Of a DNA stretch of 64,000 nt, positions 27,427 through 38,300 are shown piece after piece. Below the pieces are notes generated by a model. The model saw only the letters and a list, made by a program, of their open reading frames with translations, was not told where the DNA came from and did not search any database. This DNA is from an uncultured Saprospiraceae bacterium (GTDB taxonomy: Bacteria > Bacteroidota > Bacteroidia > Chitinophagales > Saprospiraceae). The stretch covers positions 153,635-217,634 of the forward strand of contig CALFWO010000017.1 in NCBI GenBank assembly GCA_937928045.1. Direction: 5' to 3'. Every line of letters begins with the position of its first letter. Position 1 is the first letter of the stretch. The position numbers and the translations under genes are program-made.

Positions 27427-29688
27427 ATGAGAGGGATTTTTACCACGCTTTTAACAATCACAATTAGCCTGTCCATTTCTTCCCAAACAATCTGGTCAGT
27501 TCAAGACGGAAATTGGAATGACCAAACCACATGGAATTTAGATCGAATTCCAAATACCGATGACTTTGTTAAAGTTTCTCATGTTGTCAGTCTGAATGTG
27601 GAAGATCAAGTTATAGAAGAACTTGAGATTAGTAATTATGCAAATTCTACTGCAGGATTGAGTATTACCTTAGAAGGTGCTTTTCACGTCAATTCAGTAA
27701 TAAATATTTTTAGTGGAAATCACAATAATGATGTCGCATTAATCCTCAATTCTAATTCGCAAATTTTTACTGATACCTTATTTGTTCAAAGGGAAATTTC
27801 TAATGAGACAAAGAATACGGCTGGAATTTATATTAATGATAATTCGCTGCTGACGGTTAACGAAATTTTTACATATGAATATGATGGTCCAACAGATAAT
27901 TCCGAGGATGAAAAGGAAATTGTCATAAGAGGCAATGGACGAGTTTCGGTTGGTAGTGACGTGAATATCAATATCAATTCTGGAAGTGCTTTTTCTTTTG
28001 AATTGCAAAATCGAGCTTCCTTTGATTGCGGTCGAAATTTTAATTATCACTTTAATCAAGCAGATTCTACAGCTTTTTTCTTGTCAGAGCAGAGTTCTCT
28101 AGTTGTACATGGAGAAGCTAATTTTACTAATAATTCTTTGACAAGTAAACAATTGAATCTTAATTTTAACGGATTTGTTGATGCTAAGAAAGAATTAAAT
28201 ATTACAACGAATGAAGCTTCAGCAGTTACCAATTTAAATATGAATTCTGATTCTAGCGAAGTATGGGTCGGAGAAAAATTAGGACTGTATTCATTTTATG
28301 ATCAATCCGTTTTTATCAAGATGACACATAAGAGTCACTTCTATGTTAAAAACTTAGTAGACCGGCCGAATGGTTTTGGAAATTTAACAATGGGAGCGCA
28401 TGCCATTTGGGAATATGCCGGTAATGGTGTTCAACCAATTGCACTTAGTACAGGGTCTGGAGCAGACAAGTTCCAATTTTCAAATATTGTTTTTGCACCA
28501 AGTGAAACTGGTGTAATGAAATTACAGGGTGATCTTACTATTACTAAAAGCCTAGATTTGAGTAGAGGCATAATTGAAACCAATGATAACGCTATGTTGA
28601 TCATTGAAGATGGTGCCCAAATAATCGGAGCTTCAGAAAAAAGTTATGTCCAAGGTCCAATGAAAAAAATAAATTTAAATGGAACAGACCCTTTTGTCTT
28701 CCCATTAGGACACAATGGAAAGTATGCTCCGATGGCTATTCAGGATGCCTCTGGTAGAGGAGCTGGAGGAGAATACACTGCAAAATATTTGAATTGCCCT
28801 CCGCCATGGGGTGGAGAACTTGCAGTAAACTTAACGCAAATCTCAGACGAAGATCATTGGGTTTTAGAAAGAACACCTGGAAAAGATGTTAATGTCATAC
28901 TTCATTGGTCTGATGCCGAAGCCCAAGGAATTCAGGATCTTTCCACGCTTGCAGTAGCAATGTATAATCCTGATGCTATTCAATATCCAGGCTTTCCCGC
29001 TGGATGGACTAGTATTGGAAATGGTGGAACTACAGGAGGAGTAGGAAATGGTGTAAGTGGATCAATTATGAATATTGGAACTTGTCCACCACCGTGGGGA
29101 ATTGAGCACTTTTCAATAGGATCTACTTCAAATAGTAATGCGCTTCCTGTTGAAATGGAGAGTTTTTCAGCTAAACTCGTTGGAGAAACTGTTGATGTGA
29201 AATGGAGAACTATTAATGAGGCTAATGCAGATTACTTTATCGTCGAAAAAAGTTACGACGGAGCATCTTTTTTTGAAATTGATAGAGTTGGAGATCAAGA
29301 TCAAACAAGTACTTTTGGAACATATGGAGTGACAGATATCAAACCACAGTTCGGGAGCAATTATTATCGAATTGTACAAGTAGATTTCGATGGTATGTCG
29401 GCTTTTACGGATGTAAAAATAGTTGACTATACACCTGTTTCTGATATTATTTCTTTTCCAAACCCGACTAACGAATACGTTACAATAACTGGAAACATTG
29501 CTTCGAAAGCAGAATTCATTGATGTAATGAATTCAAATGGATCCGTACTATTTACAAAAGAAATTCAATCCAAAGATCAATTGATTGAAATGTCATTGTC
29601 AGAATTAAATATTAAAATATCTGGAATCTATTTTATTAAAATTTCCAGTGGAGGTAGAGCTGAAACCGTTCGCATTGTAAAAAATTAG
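27427..29688 (+). CDS. T9SS type A cargo protein (first of a tandem pair)
   Basis: 753 residues with a signal peptide ending near SISSQ. The N-terminal region begins WSVQDGNWNDQTTWNLDRIP, a motif seen in large Bacteroidota surface proteins, followed by a long right-handed beta-helix-like region to about residue 410. Two CPPPWG motifs follow (NCPPPWGGELAVN near 458 and GTCPPPWGIEHF near 555). The end has the linker LPVEMESFSA, typical of T9SS proteins, and a type A sorting tail (SFPNPTNEYVTITG ... GIYFIKISSGG, about 675-753). It is exported through the type IX system and attached to or released from the surface. Substrate or partner is unknown. It is a paralogue of the next gene. Confidence 0.85.
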   Translation: MRGIFTTLLTITISLSISSQTIWSVQDGNWNDQTTWNLDRIPNTDDFVKVSHVVSLNVEDQVIEELEISNYANSTAGLSITLEGAFHVNSVINIFSGNHNNDVALILNSNSQIFTDTLFVQREISNETKNTAGIYINDNSLLTVNEIFTYEYDGPTDNSEDEKEIVIRGNGRVSVGSDVNININSGSAFSFELQNRASFDCGRNFNYHFNQADSTAFFLSEQSSLVVHGEANFTNNSLTSKQLNLNFNGFVDAKKELNITTNEASAVTNLNMNSDSSEVWVGEKLGLYSFYDQSVFIKMTHKSHFYVKNLVDRPNGFGNLTMGAHAIWEYAGNGVQPIALSTGSGADKFQFSNIVFAPSETGVMKLQGDLTITKSLDLSRGIIETNDNAMLIIEDGAQIIGASEKSYVQGPMKKINLNGTDPFVFPLGHNGKYAPMAIQDASGRGAGGEYTAKYLNCPPPWGGELAVNLTQISDEDHWVLERTPGKDVNVILHWSDAEAQGIQDLSTLAVAMYNPDAIQYPGFPAGWTSIGNGGTTGGVGNGVSGSIMNIGTCPPPWGIEHFSIGSTSNSNALPVEMESFSAKLVGETVDVKWRTINEANADYFIVEKSYDGASFFEIDRVGDQDQTSTFGTYGVTDIKPQFGSNYYRIVQVDFDGMSAFTDVKIVDYTPVSDIISFPNPTNEYVTITGNIASKAEFIDVMNSNGSVLFTKEIQSKDQLIEMSLSELNIKISGIYFIKISSGGRAETVRIVKN

Positions 29689-29707
29689 TAACAGAATTTT
29701 ATTGGAT

Positions 29708-29742
29708 AAAAGGGAAGTGTTTTGCAACACTTCCCTTTTATA
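29708..29742 (+). terminator. Terminator between the paralogous T9SS genes
   Basis: Perfect 14-bp stem AAAAGGGAAGTGTT / AACACTTCCCTTTT with a 4-nt loop. It separates the two paralogues, so they are probably independent transcription units. Confidence 0.88.
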
Positions 29743-29840
29743 ATTTATAGTGTTTCAAAAGTCATCATTCTTTGTGTTTTATGGCAACATTTTTGCCTGA
29801 TAAAGTACAGTCCCCCAGATTATGCACCGAAAATATTCTG

Positions 29841-32111
29841 ATGAAGAAAATTCTATTCTTTGGACTCTTACTATTCCTTTGTTCTAATTCACTATTTGCT
29901 CAATTTAAAACTACCAATCAATCTGGAGAATGGGAAAATCCAGAAATTTGGACGCCCTCAGGTGTTCCTTCTGGCACTGATGAAGTGGTTGTAAATCATG
30001 AAGTAAGTGTAGAATCAAGTCTAACTATTGAAGTAACCAGTTTAAGGATAGAAAATATATCTAATACAGAACCTGCTTATTTAAGATTGAATTCAGGAGC
30101 TGATTTTCTTATTGGTAAAGATTTAAACGTTGTGTCAGCTGACTTTAATTCAATTGCTGGTATGGAAATCTCATTAGGATCTTCAATGTTAGTTGATGGA
30201 AACGCATTTATTTCACGTTTGGCGACAAATAATTCTGCTTCCGGGACATTTAATATTAGATTACTTTCAAACGGAATTTTGAATGTCATGGGTAGTTTCC
30301 ATGTCCAATATGAAGGATCAAGCATGAATGAATCAACGGTTGAATTTGAACTTGGAGGAGGAGCTAATTTGATTTCAAATGGACCATTTAATAAAACGGT
30401 TTCAGGAGATGGGAATTTTCAGTGGCTACAAACAGGAGTTTCACTTTTTGATTGCCGACAAACTTATACATGTACTTATCAGCTGGGTAATTCATTGAGT
30501 TTTGATGTTAGTTTCCAGTCAACATTCAAAGTATCTGGAACGGCATCCTTTTTTAACTATCGAACGCAGCCTTCCCAAGTAGTTTTTTCTTGCAAGGGCC
30601 TCGCTGATTTTGGACAGAATTTAATCGTAAATAGTTTGTCTAACTCTGGAGGTTTTCTTTTTGAATTTGATAATCCTAATGCTCAGCTTAGAATTGCAGG
30701 TAATGTTAATATAGATGCTGGAGCACCAGATAATGTTGAATTATTTTTGTCAAATTGGGCAAAATTATACCTGGGTGGAAACATAACTAGGATAGGAGGA
30801 TTTGGGAATTTGATCATGTCCTCAAATGCAAGATTTGTTTACACCGGTGGTGGAATTCAAACATTGGTTGATCCAATAGGTGAGGGAACAGATGCATTTA
30901 CTCCTACAAATATTGATATTGAAATTCCTGAAGGAGATTCTATTGTCTTGCAAAAAGACTTTGAAATAAAATGGAATTTGAATTTGAAGTCTGGAATTAT
31001 TATTAGTAAAAATAATGCAAAACTAATTGTGGGCGATGGTGCTAATATTACCGGTGGCTCGCCTACAGCATATATTGAAGGACCTGTTCAGAAAATTAAT
31101 ATCACTAGTGATTCCCCTTTTACTTTTCCCTTAGGACATCAAGGGGTCTATGCTCCGTTAACTTTGGAAACAGTTGGTTCCAGATCAGCTGGTGGTCTAT
31201 ATGAGGCCAAATACTTAAATTGTCCTCCACCTTGGCCGGGAACGCAAGCGGTAAATATTGAACAACTTTCAAGTCAAGAATTTTGGGAATTAAGAAGAAC
31301 AGAGAGTTCAGAAGATGTAAATGTTAGACTTCACTGGACGGATGCAACCGCACAAGGAATTACGGATACTGAAGATCTTGTTGTAGCGATGTATAATCCT
31401 GATCCTATTCAGTTTCCAACCTTTCCAGCAGGATGGACAAGTATTGGTCAAGAAGGTCTAGTTGGCGGTGTAGGAAATGGAGTTTCTGGTTCTATTCAGA
31501 ATATTGGAACATGTCCTCCGCCTTGGGGTATAGAGTTGTTCACTTTTGCCTCAACTTCTAACAGCAATTCACTTCCAGTCGAAATGGAATTGTTTGAAGC
31601 GAAAATTCTTACTGAAGTAGTTGAATTGACCTTTGAAACGGTTAATGAAATTAATGTTGAGTCCTTCGTGGTCGAAAAATCTAATGATGGAGTTAATTTC
31701 ACACCATTTGAACTTGTTACACCAAAAGGTGGAGAAGGTCAAATTTATAATCTTAAAGATCTAGATCCTCAAGTTGGATTGAATTACTACAGAATTAAGA
31801 AAGTCGATCAAGACGGAATGTACGCATACACGGCGATTAGATCTGTTGATTTTAAGTCAACCAGTGAAATTCTGGCTTTTCCAAACCCAGCATCTGATCA
31901 AATAATTCTTAAGGGAAAATGGCTAAATTCAGCTAATGAGTTAGTGATTTATGATTCTAATGGCCTTTTGATTTATAGAGAAAAATTAATTGGTCAAAAG
32001 CATTCTATTCAATATGAATTAGAAAGTCTAAACATTTATAAATCAGGAATATATGTACTCGAAGTTCGGGCAGGAAGTAGAATGGAGCAGATCAAATTGG
32101 TCAAGCCGTAA
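29841..32111 (+). CDS. T9SS type A cargo protein (second of a tandem pair)
   Basis: 756 residues from the ATG at 29841; an upstream in-frame start at 29772 would place about 23 non-signal residues before the clear signal peptide MKKILFFGLLLFLCSNSLFAQ. It has the same plan as the preceding gene: TTNQSGEWENPEIWTPSGVP at the N-terminus, a long beta-helix-like body, LNCPPPWPGTQAVN and GTCPPPWGIELF, the LPVEMELFEA linker, and a type A sorting tail starting LAFPNPASDQ. Aligned blocks are clearly homologous while the beta-helix regions have diverged, which indicates an older tandem duplication. Role unknown; surface protein. Confidence 0.86.
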   Translation: MKKILFFGLLLFLCSNSLFAQFKTTNQSGEWENPEIWTPSGVPSGTDEVVVNHEVSVESSLTIEVTSLRIENISNTEPAYLRLNSGADFLIGKDLNVVSADFNSIAGMEISLGSSMLVDGNAFISRLATNNSASGTFNIRLLSNGILNVMGSFHVQYEGSSMNESTVEFELGGGANLISNGPFNKTVSGDGNFQWLQTGVSLFDCRQTYTCTYQLGNSLSFDVSFQSTFKVSGTASFFNYRTQPSQVVFSCKGLADFGQNLIVNSLSNSGGFLFEFDNPNAQLRIAGNVNIDAGAPDNVELFLSNWAKLYLGGNITRIGGFGNLIMSSNARFVYTGGGIQTLVDPIGEGTDAFTPTNIDIEIPEGDSIVLQKDFEIKWNLNLKSGIIISKNNAKLIVGDGANITGGSPTAYIEGPVQKINITSDSPFTFPLGHQGVYAPLTLETVGSRSAGGLYEAKYLNCPPPWPGTQAVNIEQLSSQEFWELRRTESSEDVNVRLHWTDATAQGITDTEDLVVAMYNPDPIQFPTFPAGWTSIGQEGLVGGVGNGVSGSIQNIGTCPPPWGIELFTFASTSNSNSLPVEMELFEAKILTEVVELTFETVNEINVESFVVEKSNDGVNFTPFELVTPKGGEGQIYNLKDLDPQVGLNYYRIKKVDQDGMYAYTAIRSVDFKSTSEILAFPNPASDQIILKGKWLNSANELVIYDSNGLLIYREKLIGQKHSIQYELESLNIYKSGIYVLEVRAGSRMEQIKLVKP

Positions 32112-32148
32112 TCAGTAATTCTGAATACTGACATTTAAATGTCTCTGC

Positions 32149-32190
32149 AGCAAAACTTATGATAACATTTTTCTCAGAAGTTTTGCTTTC
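32149..32190 (+). terminator. Possible terminator after the second T9SS gene
   Basis: Arms AGCAAAACTT and AAGTTTTGCT pair perfectly across a 19-nt loop; the following sequence is only mildly T-rich. Confidence 0.5.
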
Positions 32191-32309
32191 TAAATTGTTC
32201 TTAATCAACAAGATAGAAGTGAATTTTAAGTTCTATTACTATTTGCCAAAGCTGTGGAATAGTCTTTGCATATCCACATTAGGGGGCCTTTCGCCTCTTG
32301 ACCCAATTG

Positions 32310-32325
32310 ATCACCTATAGGTGAT
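32310..32325. promoter_or_regulatory. Perfect 16-bp palindrome upstream of the TPR kinase
   Basis: ATCACCTATAGGTGAT is a perfect palindrome ending 13 nt before the kinase ATG. It could be a dimeric regulator operator or an RNA hairpin at the translation start. Which protein would bind is unknown. Confidence 0.45.
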
Positions 32326-32338
32326 TAAATATCATTTG

Positions 32339-34411
32339 ATGATAACAAGAATCACAATCTTATTGCTTTTGCTAAGTAACTCATTATCCGCTTCGGAAAG
32401 TGATGGGTTAGATAGTTTGTTGGCGTTGCATGAGCAATCTGTATTTGATGAAGATCATTCTCAGATAATGGAGAATTGTTTTCAATTGGGGAGGCAATAC
32501 TTTCACTTAGAAGATTTTAAAAATTCCATTAAGTATTATAAAAAGGCTATTAAGAAAGCCAGAGAGCTTTCAAATGAAGAATTTCTGGCTAAAAGTTATT
32601 ATTACTTAGGATGGGTAAATAGCAGAACTAGCAACTACAGTGAAGCTTTGAGTTATTATATGGAAGCTTCAAAGTATTCTTTTGAAAATGTTGAAGAATT
32701 GTCTTTGGCAAGGGTATATTCTGGAATTTCAAGCATTTACAGATCGTTAGGTGAATATGAGAAAGCATACAGTACTGAGATGAAGGTATTGTCAGAATTT
32801 GAAGAGAAGAATGATACTTCAGCTATTGCAGGATGTTATTACAATATTGGGACAATATTTTTCTACCAAAAACAATTCGGAGCATCTCTTGAAAATTATC
32901 AAAAAGCATTTGACCTAGTTAAACTTTTGGATGCGCCTAGATTGCAATATTCTTGTCTAGGTGGATTAGGCTCAGTGTATGCAGAACTTGAACAAAAAGG
33001 AAAGGCCAATGAATACAACATGGCAGCCTTGGAACTTGCTCGAGATATCGGATACAAAACGGGCATTGGTTATTCGCTTGGTAATCTAGCTTCTCAGCAT
33101 GAAAAAGAAAAGAATTACAAAGAAGCTAAAAATCTTCTAAATCAATCCCTTAATATCAAAAAAGAAATTGGAGACTCATGGGGGGTAGTTGGATCTCTTA
33201 CTAGTTTGGGAAAGATTGCTATTGTTGAGAAAAAATTCGATGATGCACTTGATTACTTAAAAGAAGCATTAGAACTTTCTATAGAAATTGATTCAAAACC
33301 TAGACAATCTGATTTGAATCAAGAGCTTTCCATCCTTTATGATGAAATGGGAAATAAAGAATTGTCTTTATTATATCTCCAGAAATACGTTGCGCTTAAG
33401 GATGTTATTTTGAATGAAAAGACCCTCGAGGAAATGGGACGTTCAAAAGGTAAATATGAAGTCCAGAAAAGAGAGCATGAAATTTCCATGTTGAAAAAAG
33501 AGAATGAATTATTAGGAGCTACTAAGAAAATTCAAAAACTTCAGATATATCTTTTTGCCATTGCAGGTATTTTCTTACTCATGTTTACGGGATGGTTTAT
33601 GAAGCAATTGAAGTTCTCGAGAAATATGAATGCGTTACTTGAAGAGAAAAATGATCTTTTGAATTCGAAGAATGACGAGATTAATGTCACGAATAAGAGG
33701 TTGGAAGTCTCTAATCAGAATTTGACTCAATTTGCTTATGTAGCTTCTCATGATTTGAAAGAACCGTTGAGGATGATACATTCATATACATCACTTTTAA
33801 AAAGAAAGTACGGTTCTTCCTTTGACGATACCGGTCATGAGTTTATGTACTATATAACTGATGCGGTTGGAAGAATGCAAACTTTGCTAGATGATTTACT
33901 AGATTTTTCTCGAGCCGATGGATCTGTAGGAGATGCCGATTTAATCAATGTTAATGACGCCACTGATATTGTAAATGCAAACCTTAGACATCGATTTGAA
34001 GAAGATAACTCAGTTTTAATTATCCATAAAGAAAATATGCCTATTGTGCGGGCTCACAGAACGCAACTCGTTCAATTGTTCCAAAATCTAGTTTCTAACG
34101 GACTTAAGTTTAAAGCCGACAGAGATCCGGTAGTTGAGGTAGATTGCAGAAAGGAAAATGATAAATATATTTTCTCAGTAAAAGACAACGGTATTGGAAT
34201 CTCAAAAAAGAATCAAGCTAGAGTTTTTGAAATGTTTGGAAGATTGCACACGAAAGAAGAATACGAAGGGACCGGAATAGGCCTTGCGACTTGTGAAAGA
34301 ATTGTAAATAGTCTTGGCGGAGAGATTTGGTTGACCTCTGAAGAAGGAGTGGGAACCACTTTTTTATTCTCATTACCTATTCCCACAGATGTTCCTGAAT
34401 TAATTTCCTAA
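32339..34411 (+). CDS. TPR-repeat sensor histidine kinase
   Basis: 690 residues from the ATG at 32339, which begins a signal peptide (MITRITILLLLLSNSLSAS); a GTG six codons earlier is less likely. Residues about 40-350 hold six or seven tetratricopeptide repeats (for example SIKYYKKAIKKARELSNEEF and YNIGTIFFYQKQFGASLENY), probably in the periplasm. A membrane span (about 400-420) and a coiled coil lead to a HisKA domain (FAYVASHDLKEPLRMIHSYT, His near 469) and a HATPase with VKDNGIGISKKNQ and GTGIGLATCERIV. It is an orphan kinase: no response regulator gene is adjacent. The signal sensed is unknown. Confidence 0.9.
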   Translation: MITRITILLLLLSNSLSASESDGLDSLLALHEQSVFDEDHSQIMENCFQLGRQYFHLEDFKNSIKYYKKAIKKARELSNEEFLAKSYYYLGWVNSRTSNYSEALSYYMEASKYSFENVEELSLARVYSGISSIYRSLGEYEKAYSTEMKVLSEFEEKNDTSAIAGCYYNIGTIFFYQKQFGASLENYQKAFDLVKLLDAPRLQYSCLGGLGSVYAELEQKGKANEYNMAALELARDIGYKTGIGYSLGNLASQHEKEKNYKEAKNLLNQSLNIKKEIGDSWGVVGSLTSLGKIAIVEKKFDDALDYLKEALELSIEIDSKPRQSDLNQELSILYDEMGNKELSLLYLQKYVALKDVILNEKTLEEMGRSKGKYEVQKREHEISMLKKENELLGATKKIQKLQIYLFAIAGIFLLMFTGWFMKQLKFSRNMNALLEEKNDLLNSKNDEINVTNKRLEVSNQNLTQFAYVASHDLKEPLRMIHSYTSLLKRKYGSSFDDTGHEFMYYITDAVGRMQTLLDDLLDFSRADGSVGDADLINVNDATDIVNANLRHRFEEDNSVLIIHKENMPIVRAHRTQLVQLFQNLVSNGLKFKADRDPVVEVDCRKENDKYIFSVKDNGIGISKKNQARVFEMFGRLHTKEEYEGTGIGLATCERIVNSLGGEIWLTSEEGVGTTFLFSLPIPTDVPELIS

Positions 34412-34443
34412 TTCAATTTTCGTTTTAATATCAAAAAAATATT

Positions 34444-35262
34444 TTACCAATTTGATCTATCAGAAGACAAATAGATCTGAGCCATTCTGTCGTACTGACC
34501 ATATGTAAACCCGCAAGAGCATGCACTTTGGTAATAGGACATTATGTTGCCTACATCTGGTACGAACCAATCACTATTTCCGTCTCGAATCTGTCGAATA
34601 AATCTACAGTCCATGTCCTCGTCTACATATTGATCTGCTGGATCGCCAGCAACATATGGATCAGCTGGCGTATCACAAACTAAATCTCCTGCAGTTTCAC
34701 AATTTGAACCGTCAACCAGTTCCGGAGTCGGACCATCAGAGCCTTCAAATGTATGTAAAAGGCCAAAGTAGTGTCCCATTTCATGAGATACCGTTCTTGA
34801 ATCATCTCCTATACAATCACCTTTTAAAATGGCGATACCTGGATTATTCATACTGGTAATTCCAGCGAGCGTTGCGATACCACAAAATGGAGAATCAGAA
34901 CTAGAAATAAAATACATATTGATTCTGAACTCTTCATTGTAGTAAGTAAACATTTCATTGAGCTCCGCATTATCTTCTATGTTGTCGTACTGGAAATTAT
35001 CCAAAAATCGATAATCGCAAATCTCAAAATCCACACATATAGGAGCAAAATCCGCATTTAACTTGTCGATTTCGTCGTCAATTTCAGCCTGAGTAATATT
35101 TGGTTCACCAAAGGAATCTCTTACCATGTGCGCCACAATGGTGAAAGTTCTATCAATACAAGGCAGTGGTGCCTGTCTCGTAAGAATGGATTGAGAACTC
35201 ACATTGGATACAAAAAGTACCATGAATGCAAGGAAACTGACAAAATTCATGAAGTATTTCAT
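34444..35262 (-). CDS. M43-family (pappalysin-like) zinc metalloprotease
   Basis: 272 residues from the ATG at 35262, which begins the signal peptide MKYFMNFVSFLAFMVLF; an ORF start nine codons upstream is rejected. The metzincin zinc site is SHEMGHYFGLLH with His160, Glu161, His164 and His170, and the Met-turn is NIMSYYQ. Several Cys suggest disulfides. M43 enzymes are secreted endopeptidases. There is no T9SS sorting tail, so it may stay in the periplasm or leave by another way. It is divergent from the PKD adhesin gene, with a complete promoter between the two. Confidence 0.93.
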   Translation of the reverse strand: MKYFMNFVSFLAFMVLFVSNVSSQSILTRQAPLPCIDRTFTIVAHMVRDSFGEPNITQAEIDDEIDKLNADFAPICVDFEICDYRFLDNFQYDNIEDNAELNEMFTYYNEEFRINMYFISSSDSPFCGIATLAGITSMNNPGIAILKGDCIGDDSRTVSHEMGHYFGLLHTFEGSDGPTPELVDGSNCETAGDLVCDTPADPYVAGDPADQYVDEDMDCRFIRQIRDGNSDWFVPDVGNIMSYYQSACSCGFTYGQYDRMAQIYLSSDRSNW

Positions 35263-35286
35263 AGAGATAGGCTGTTTTAACTCTAA

Positions 35287-35317
35287 CAAACATAGGTTTT
35301 TCTGTTATACTTGCAAA
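35287..35317 (-). promoter_or_regulatory. Promoter of the M43 protease gene
   Basis: On the minus strand, TTTG (35317-35314), a 19-bp spacer and TATGTTTG (35294-35287) form a complete Bacteroidota promoter. The -7 box ends 24 nt before the ATG. Confidence 0.7.
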
Positions 35318-35340
35318 GCTTACACTTATTAAAAATATAC

Positions 35341-35348
35341 TATATTTG
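35341..35348 (+). promoter_or_regulatory. Bacteroidota -7 element of the PKD adhesin gene
   Basis: TATATTTG is a full TAnnTTTG match 19 nt before the ATG at 35368. No TTG occurs at the ideal upstream spacing. It lies next to the divergent M43 promoter, so both could answer to one regulator. Confidence 0.55.
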
Positions 35349-35367
35349 ACATTTCAACATTTAAGGT

Positions 35368-38300
35368 ATGAAATGCTATCCCATAGCAGCTTTTTTGCTG
35401 CTTTTAATATCGCTGAATAATCCAATACTTGCCCAAACTGCAGATCAAACTGAAGGTTGTGCAGCTTTTACTGTTGCATTTACAGCGCCTACTGGTCAAT
35501 CCAGCTTTTTCTGGGAATTTGGTGATGGAATCACCTCCACAGAAGAAAATCCTAGCCACATCTATGCAGCTTCCGGTTCATTTGATGTCATTTTTAGAAA
35601 TGCTTCAGGTGGTGCTCAAGTCGGGCAAACCATTACGATTGATGTTTATGATAAGCCAACAATTGAGCTAACAGCTGATCCTACGGGTGGATGTGCACCA
35701 TTAAATACAGCATTAACTGCTACCATTACCGCGGATCCTGCTATTAACGTCTTCAGTTACACTTGGGATTTTGGGGATACACAATCCGAAACTGGAGCTG
35801 GACTAGATGTTGTAAATCACACTTACACCAATCCTGGAAATTTTGATGTCGCTGTTGAAATCAACACAAATTTTCAAACTTGTAATGTCTTAGAACAAGT
35901 GTTGGATTTGGTTTCGGCTTCAGGTCCTCCGGGTGTTGGCTTTATTACCAATCCAAACCCGCCGGTATCTTGTACCGCTCCATTAGAAGTTACATTCATC
36001 AATGTTAGTTTGGATCAAACATTAGATTGGGATTGGGACCTCGGAAATACTAACACCAGTACTGAATTGAATCCTCCTAATCAAACTTATACAGCAGAAG
36101 GTAACTATACGGTAACTTTGACTGGAACAGATGTTAACGGTTGTGCCGGAACTTCAACTCAAGTAATTAGCATAGGACAGCCTTTGGCAGATTTTATGCC
36201 TGCTCAAGACACCATTTGTGAAGGAGCTTTACCAATTCCAATGATTAATAATTCATCGGCTGGTACATATGCTTGGACATTTGATAATGGAGCATTTCCT
36301 CCAACCTCAACTCAGACTAGTCCTTTAGTTCAATTTAACAATCCAGGAATTACAAATATTACCTTAACGGTAACTTCTGTGGATGGTCAGTGCTCTTCTA
36401 CAGTGATGGGTACTGTGTTTGTTGATGATCCAGATGCTACTTTCGAATCTATTCCTACTTACTCCTGTACGAATATTTTGGATGCTCAATTTGTTCCAGT
36501 GAATACAATGGCCGCACAATACATCTGGAGTTTTGATGGCGGAGGTTCATCTAATGACATGAGCCCAACTTTTACCTATGAAAATTTAGATACAACTACT
36601 CATGGTATAAATGGATTGAACGAGTTTACAACTACTTTGACTGTTGTCTCAAATGCCGGTTGTACTGCTACAAGCACTTTAATCGATACGATTCATCAGC
36701 CGAATGCATTGTTTTATCCAGACCTAACCGAAGGATGCGCACCGTTAACCGTTAACTTCGAAAATAGAAGTACAAACGATATGGACTTCGTCAACTTCGT
36801 TTGGGACTTTGGAGAAGGCGCACCGGTTACAGTAACAGACGATATGGATCAAACATATGTCTATAATACTCCTGGTGAATACGAAGTAGTCTTGATAGCA
36901 ACAGATGTTATGGGTTGTATGGATACTTCATTCGTACAAATCATTCAAGTTGGAGGACCGCTAAATCCTAATTTTACCATTAGCGATAATACGATCTGTC
37001 CAGGTGATTCTTTAACTATTACGGATATTACAAACTCAGACCTTATAGATGCTTGGCATTTTGCTACTGATGCAAATAGATCTTTTCATTGTTACCAAGA
37101 AGATGTTTTGACACATGTTTTTGATTCTGAGACTGGAACTTTTGATGTAACATTAGTTGTGGAGTATAACGGTTGTTATTCCGAAGTAACGCAAACAAAT
37201 GCGATCACTGTAAATGGACCAATTGCACACATCGATTATTTAGTTGATTGTAACGATCCTTTTAATATCAGCTTTAGAGATTCCTCTGATGATGCCACAA
37301 TAATTGCTTGGGACTTTGGAGATACACAGGTTTCTTCGAACCCTAATCCAATGCACATGTATGCGGATACGGGAGACTATCAAGTGGTCTTAGCAGCAAC
37401 TAACCCTGGATCAGGTTGTCCTGTTTCTTTTGATACCATGACGGTATTTGTAAGAGACATTCAAGCAGACTTTGATCTCGATTCATTGTTGTGTTTAGGA
37501 TTAGAATATGATTTAGATGGAAGCGGAAGTGTCAACGTGGATGCAGATTGCCACACTGGATATACTTGGTATTTCAGTGATCCTAACGATCGACCAATTA
37601 CCACTCAAGAACCAGTTGTTCAACATGCTTTTGAACAAAGAGGCATTAACTACGTCACTTTGATTACTGACGATATTAATGGATGTAGAGATACTATTGT
37701 TGATACAGTAAAAGTATTTGGTGTATTTCCTGAGTTGATTGGAACGCCAACACCAATTTGTATTCCTGGAACAGTTTCATTCAGTTCTATGGGAACCACG
37801 GCGGATACAACGATCGATAACTATATGTGGGATTTTGGAGATGGAAACATGTCTGAAGATTTAAATCCAACACACACTTATACAACTCCTCCGCCAAATG
37901 GAACTTCTTTTGCTGTGACCTTAAATGTAGAAGATGTTATACCATGTAGTGGACTTGGTCAATTCGAAGTGCCTGTTTATACACCGACAAGTACAATCAC
38001 TGCCTCTCCAAGCTTAAACATTTGTGTCGGCGAAACCATCGACTTTTCAGCTTCAGATTTCACCACACAAGGATCAAATCTAACTTGGAATTGGACTTTT
38101 GGATCAGGTGCTGCGCCTACCACATCCTCAAATCAAAATCAAACGGTTACTTACAATGTGGCTGGAGATTATCAAGTAATATTGAATTATGAAGAAGTAG
38201 GCTCCGGTTGTGAAGGAGTGCCTGATACAGTAATAGTAAGTGTTCAGGATTTCCCAACAAGTGATTTCTCTATCTCAGGTTCTGATCCTCGTTGCGCTCC

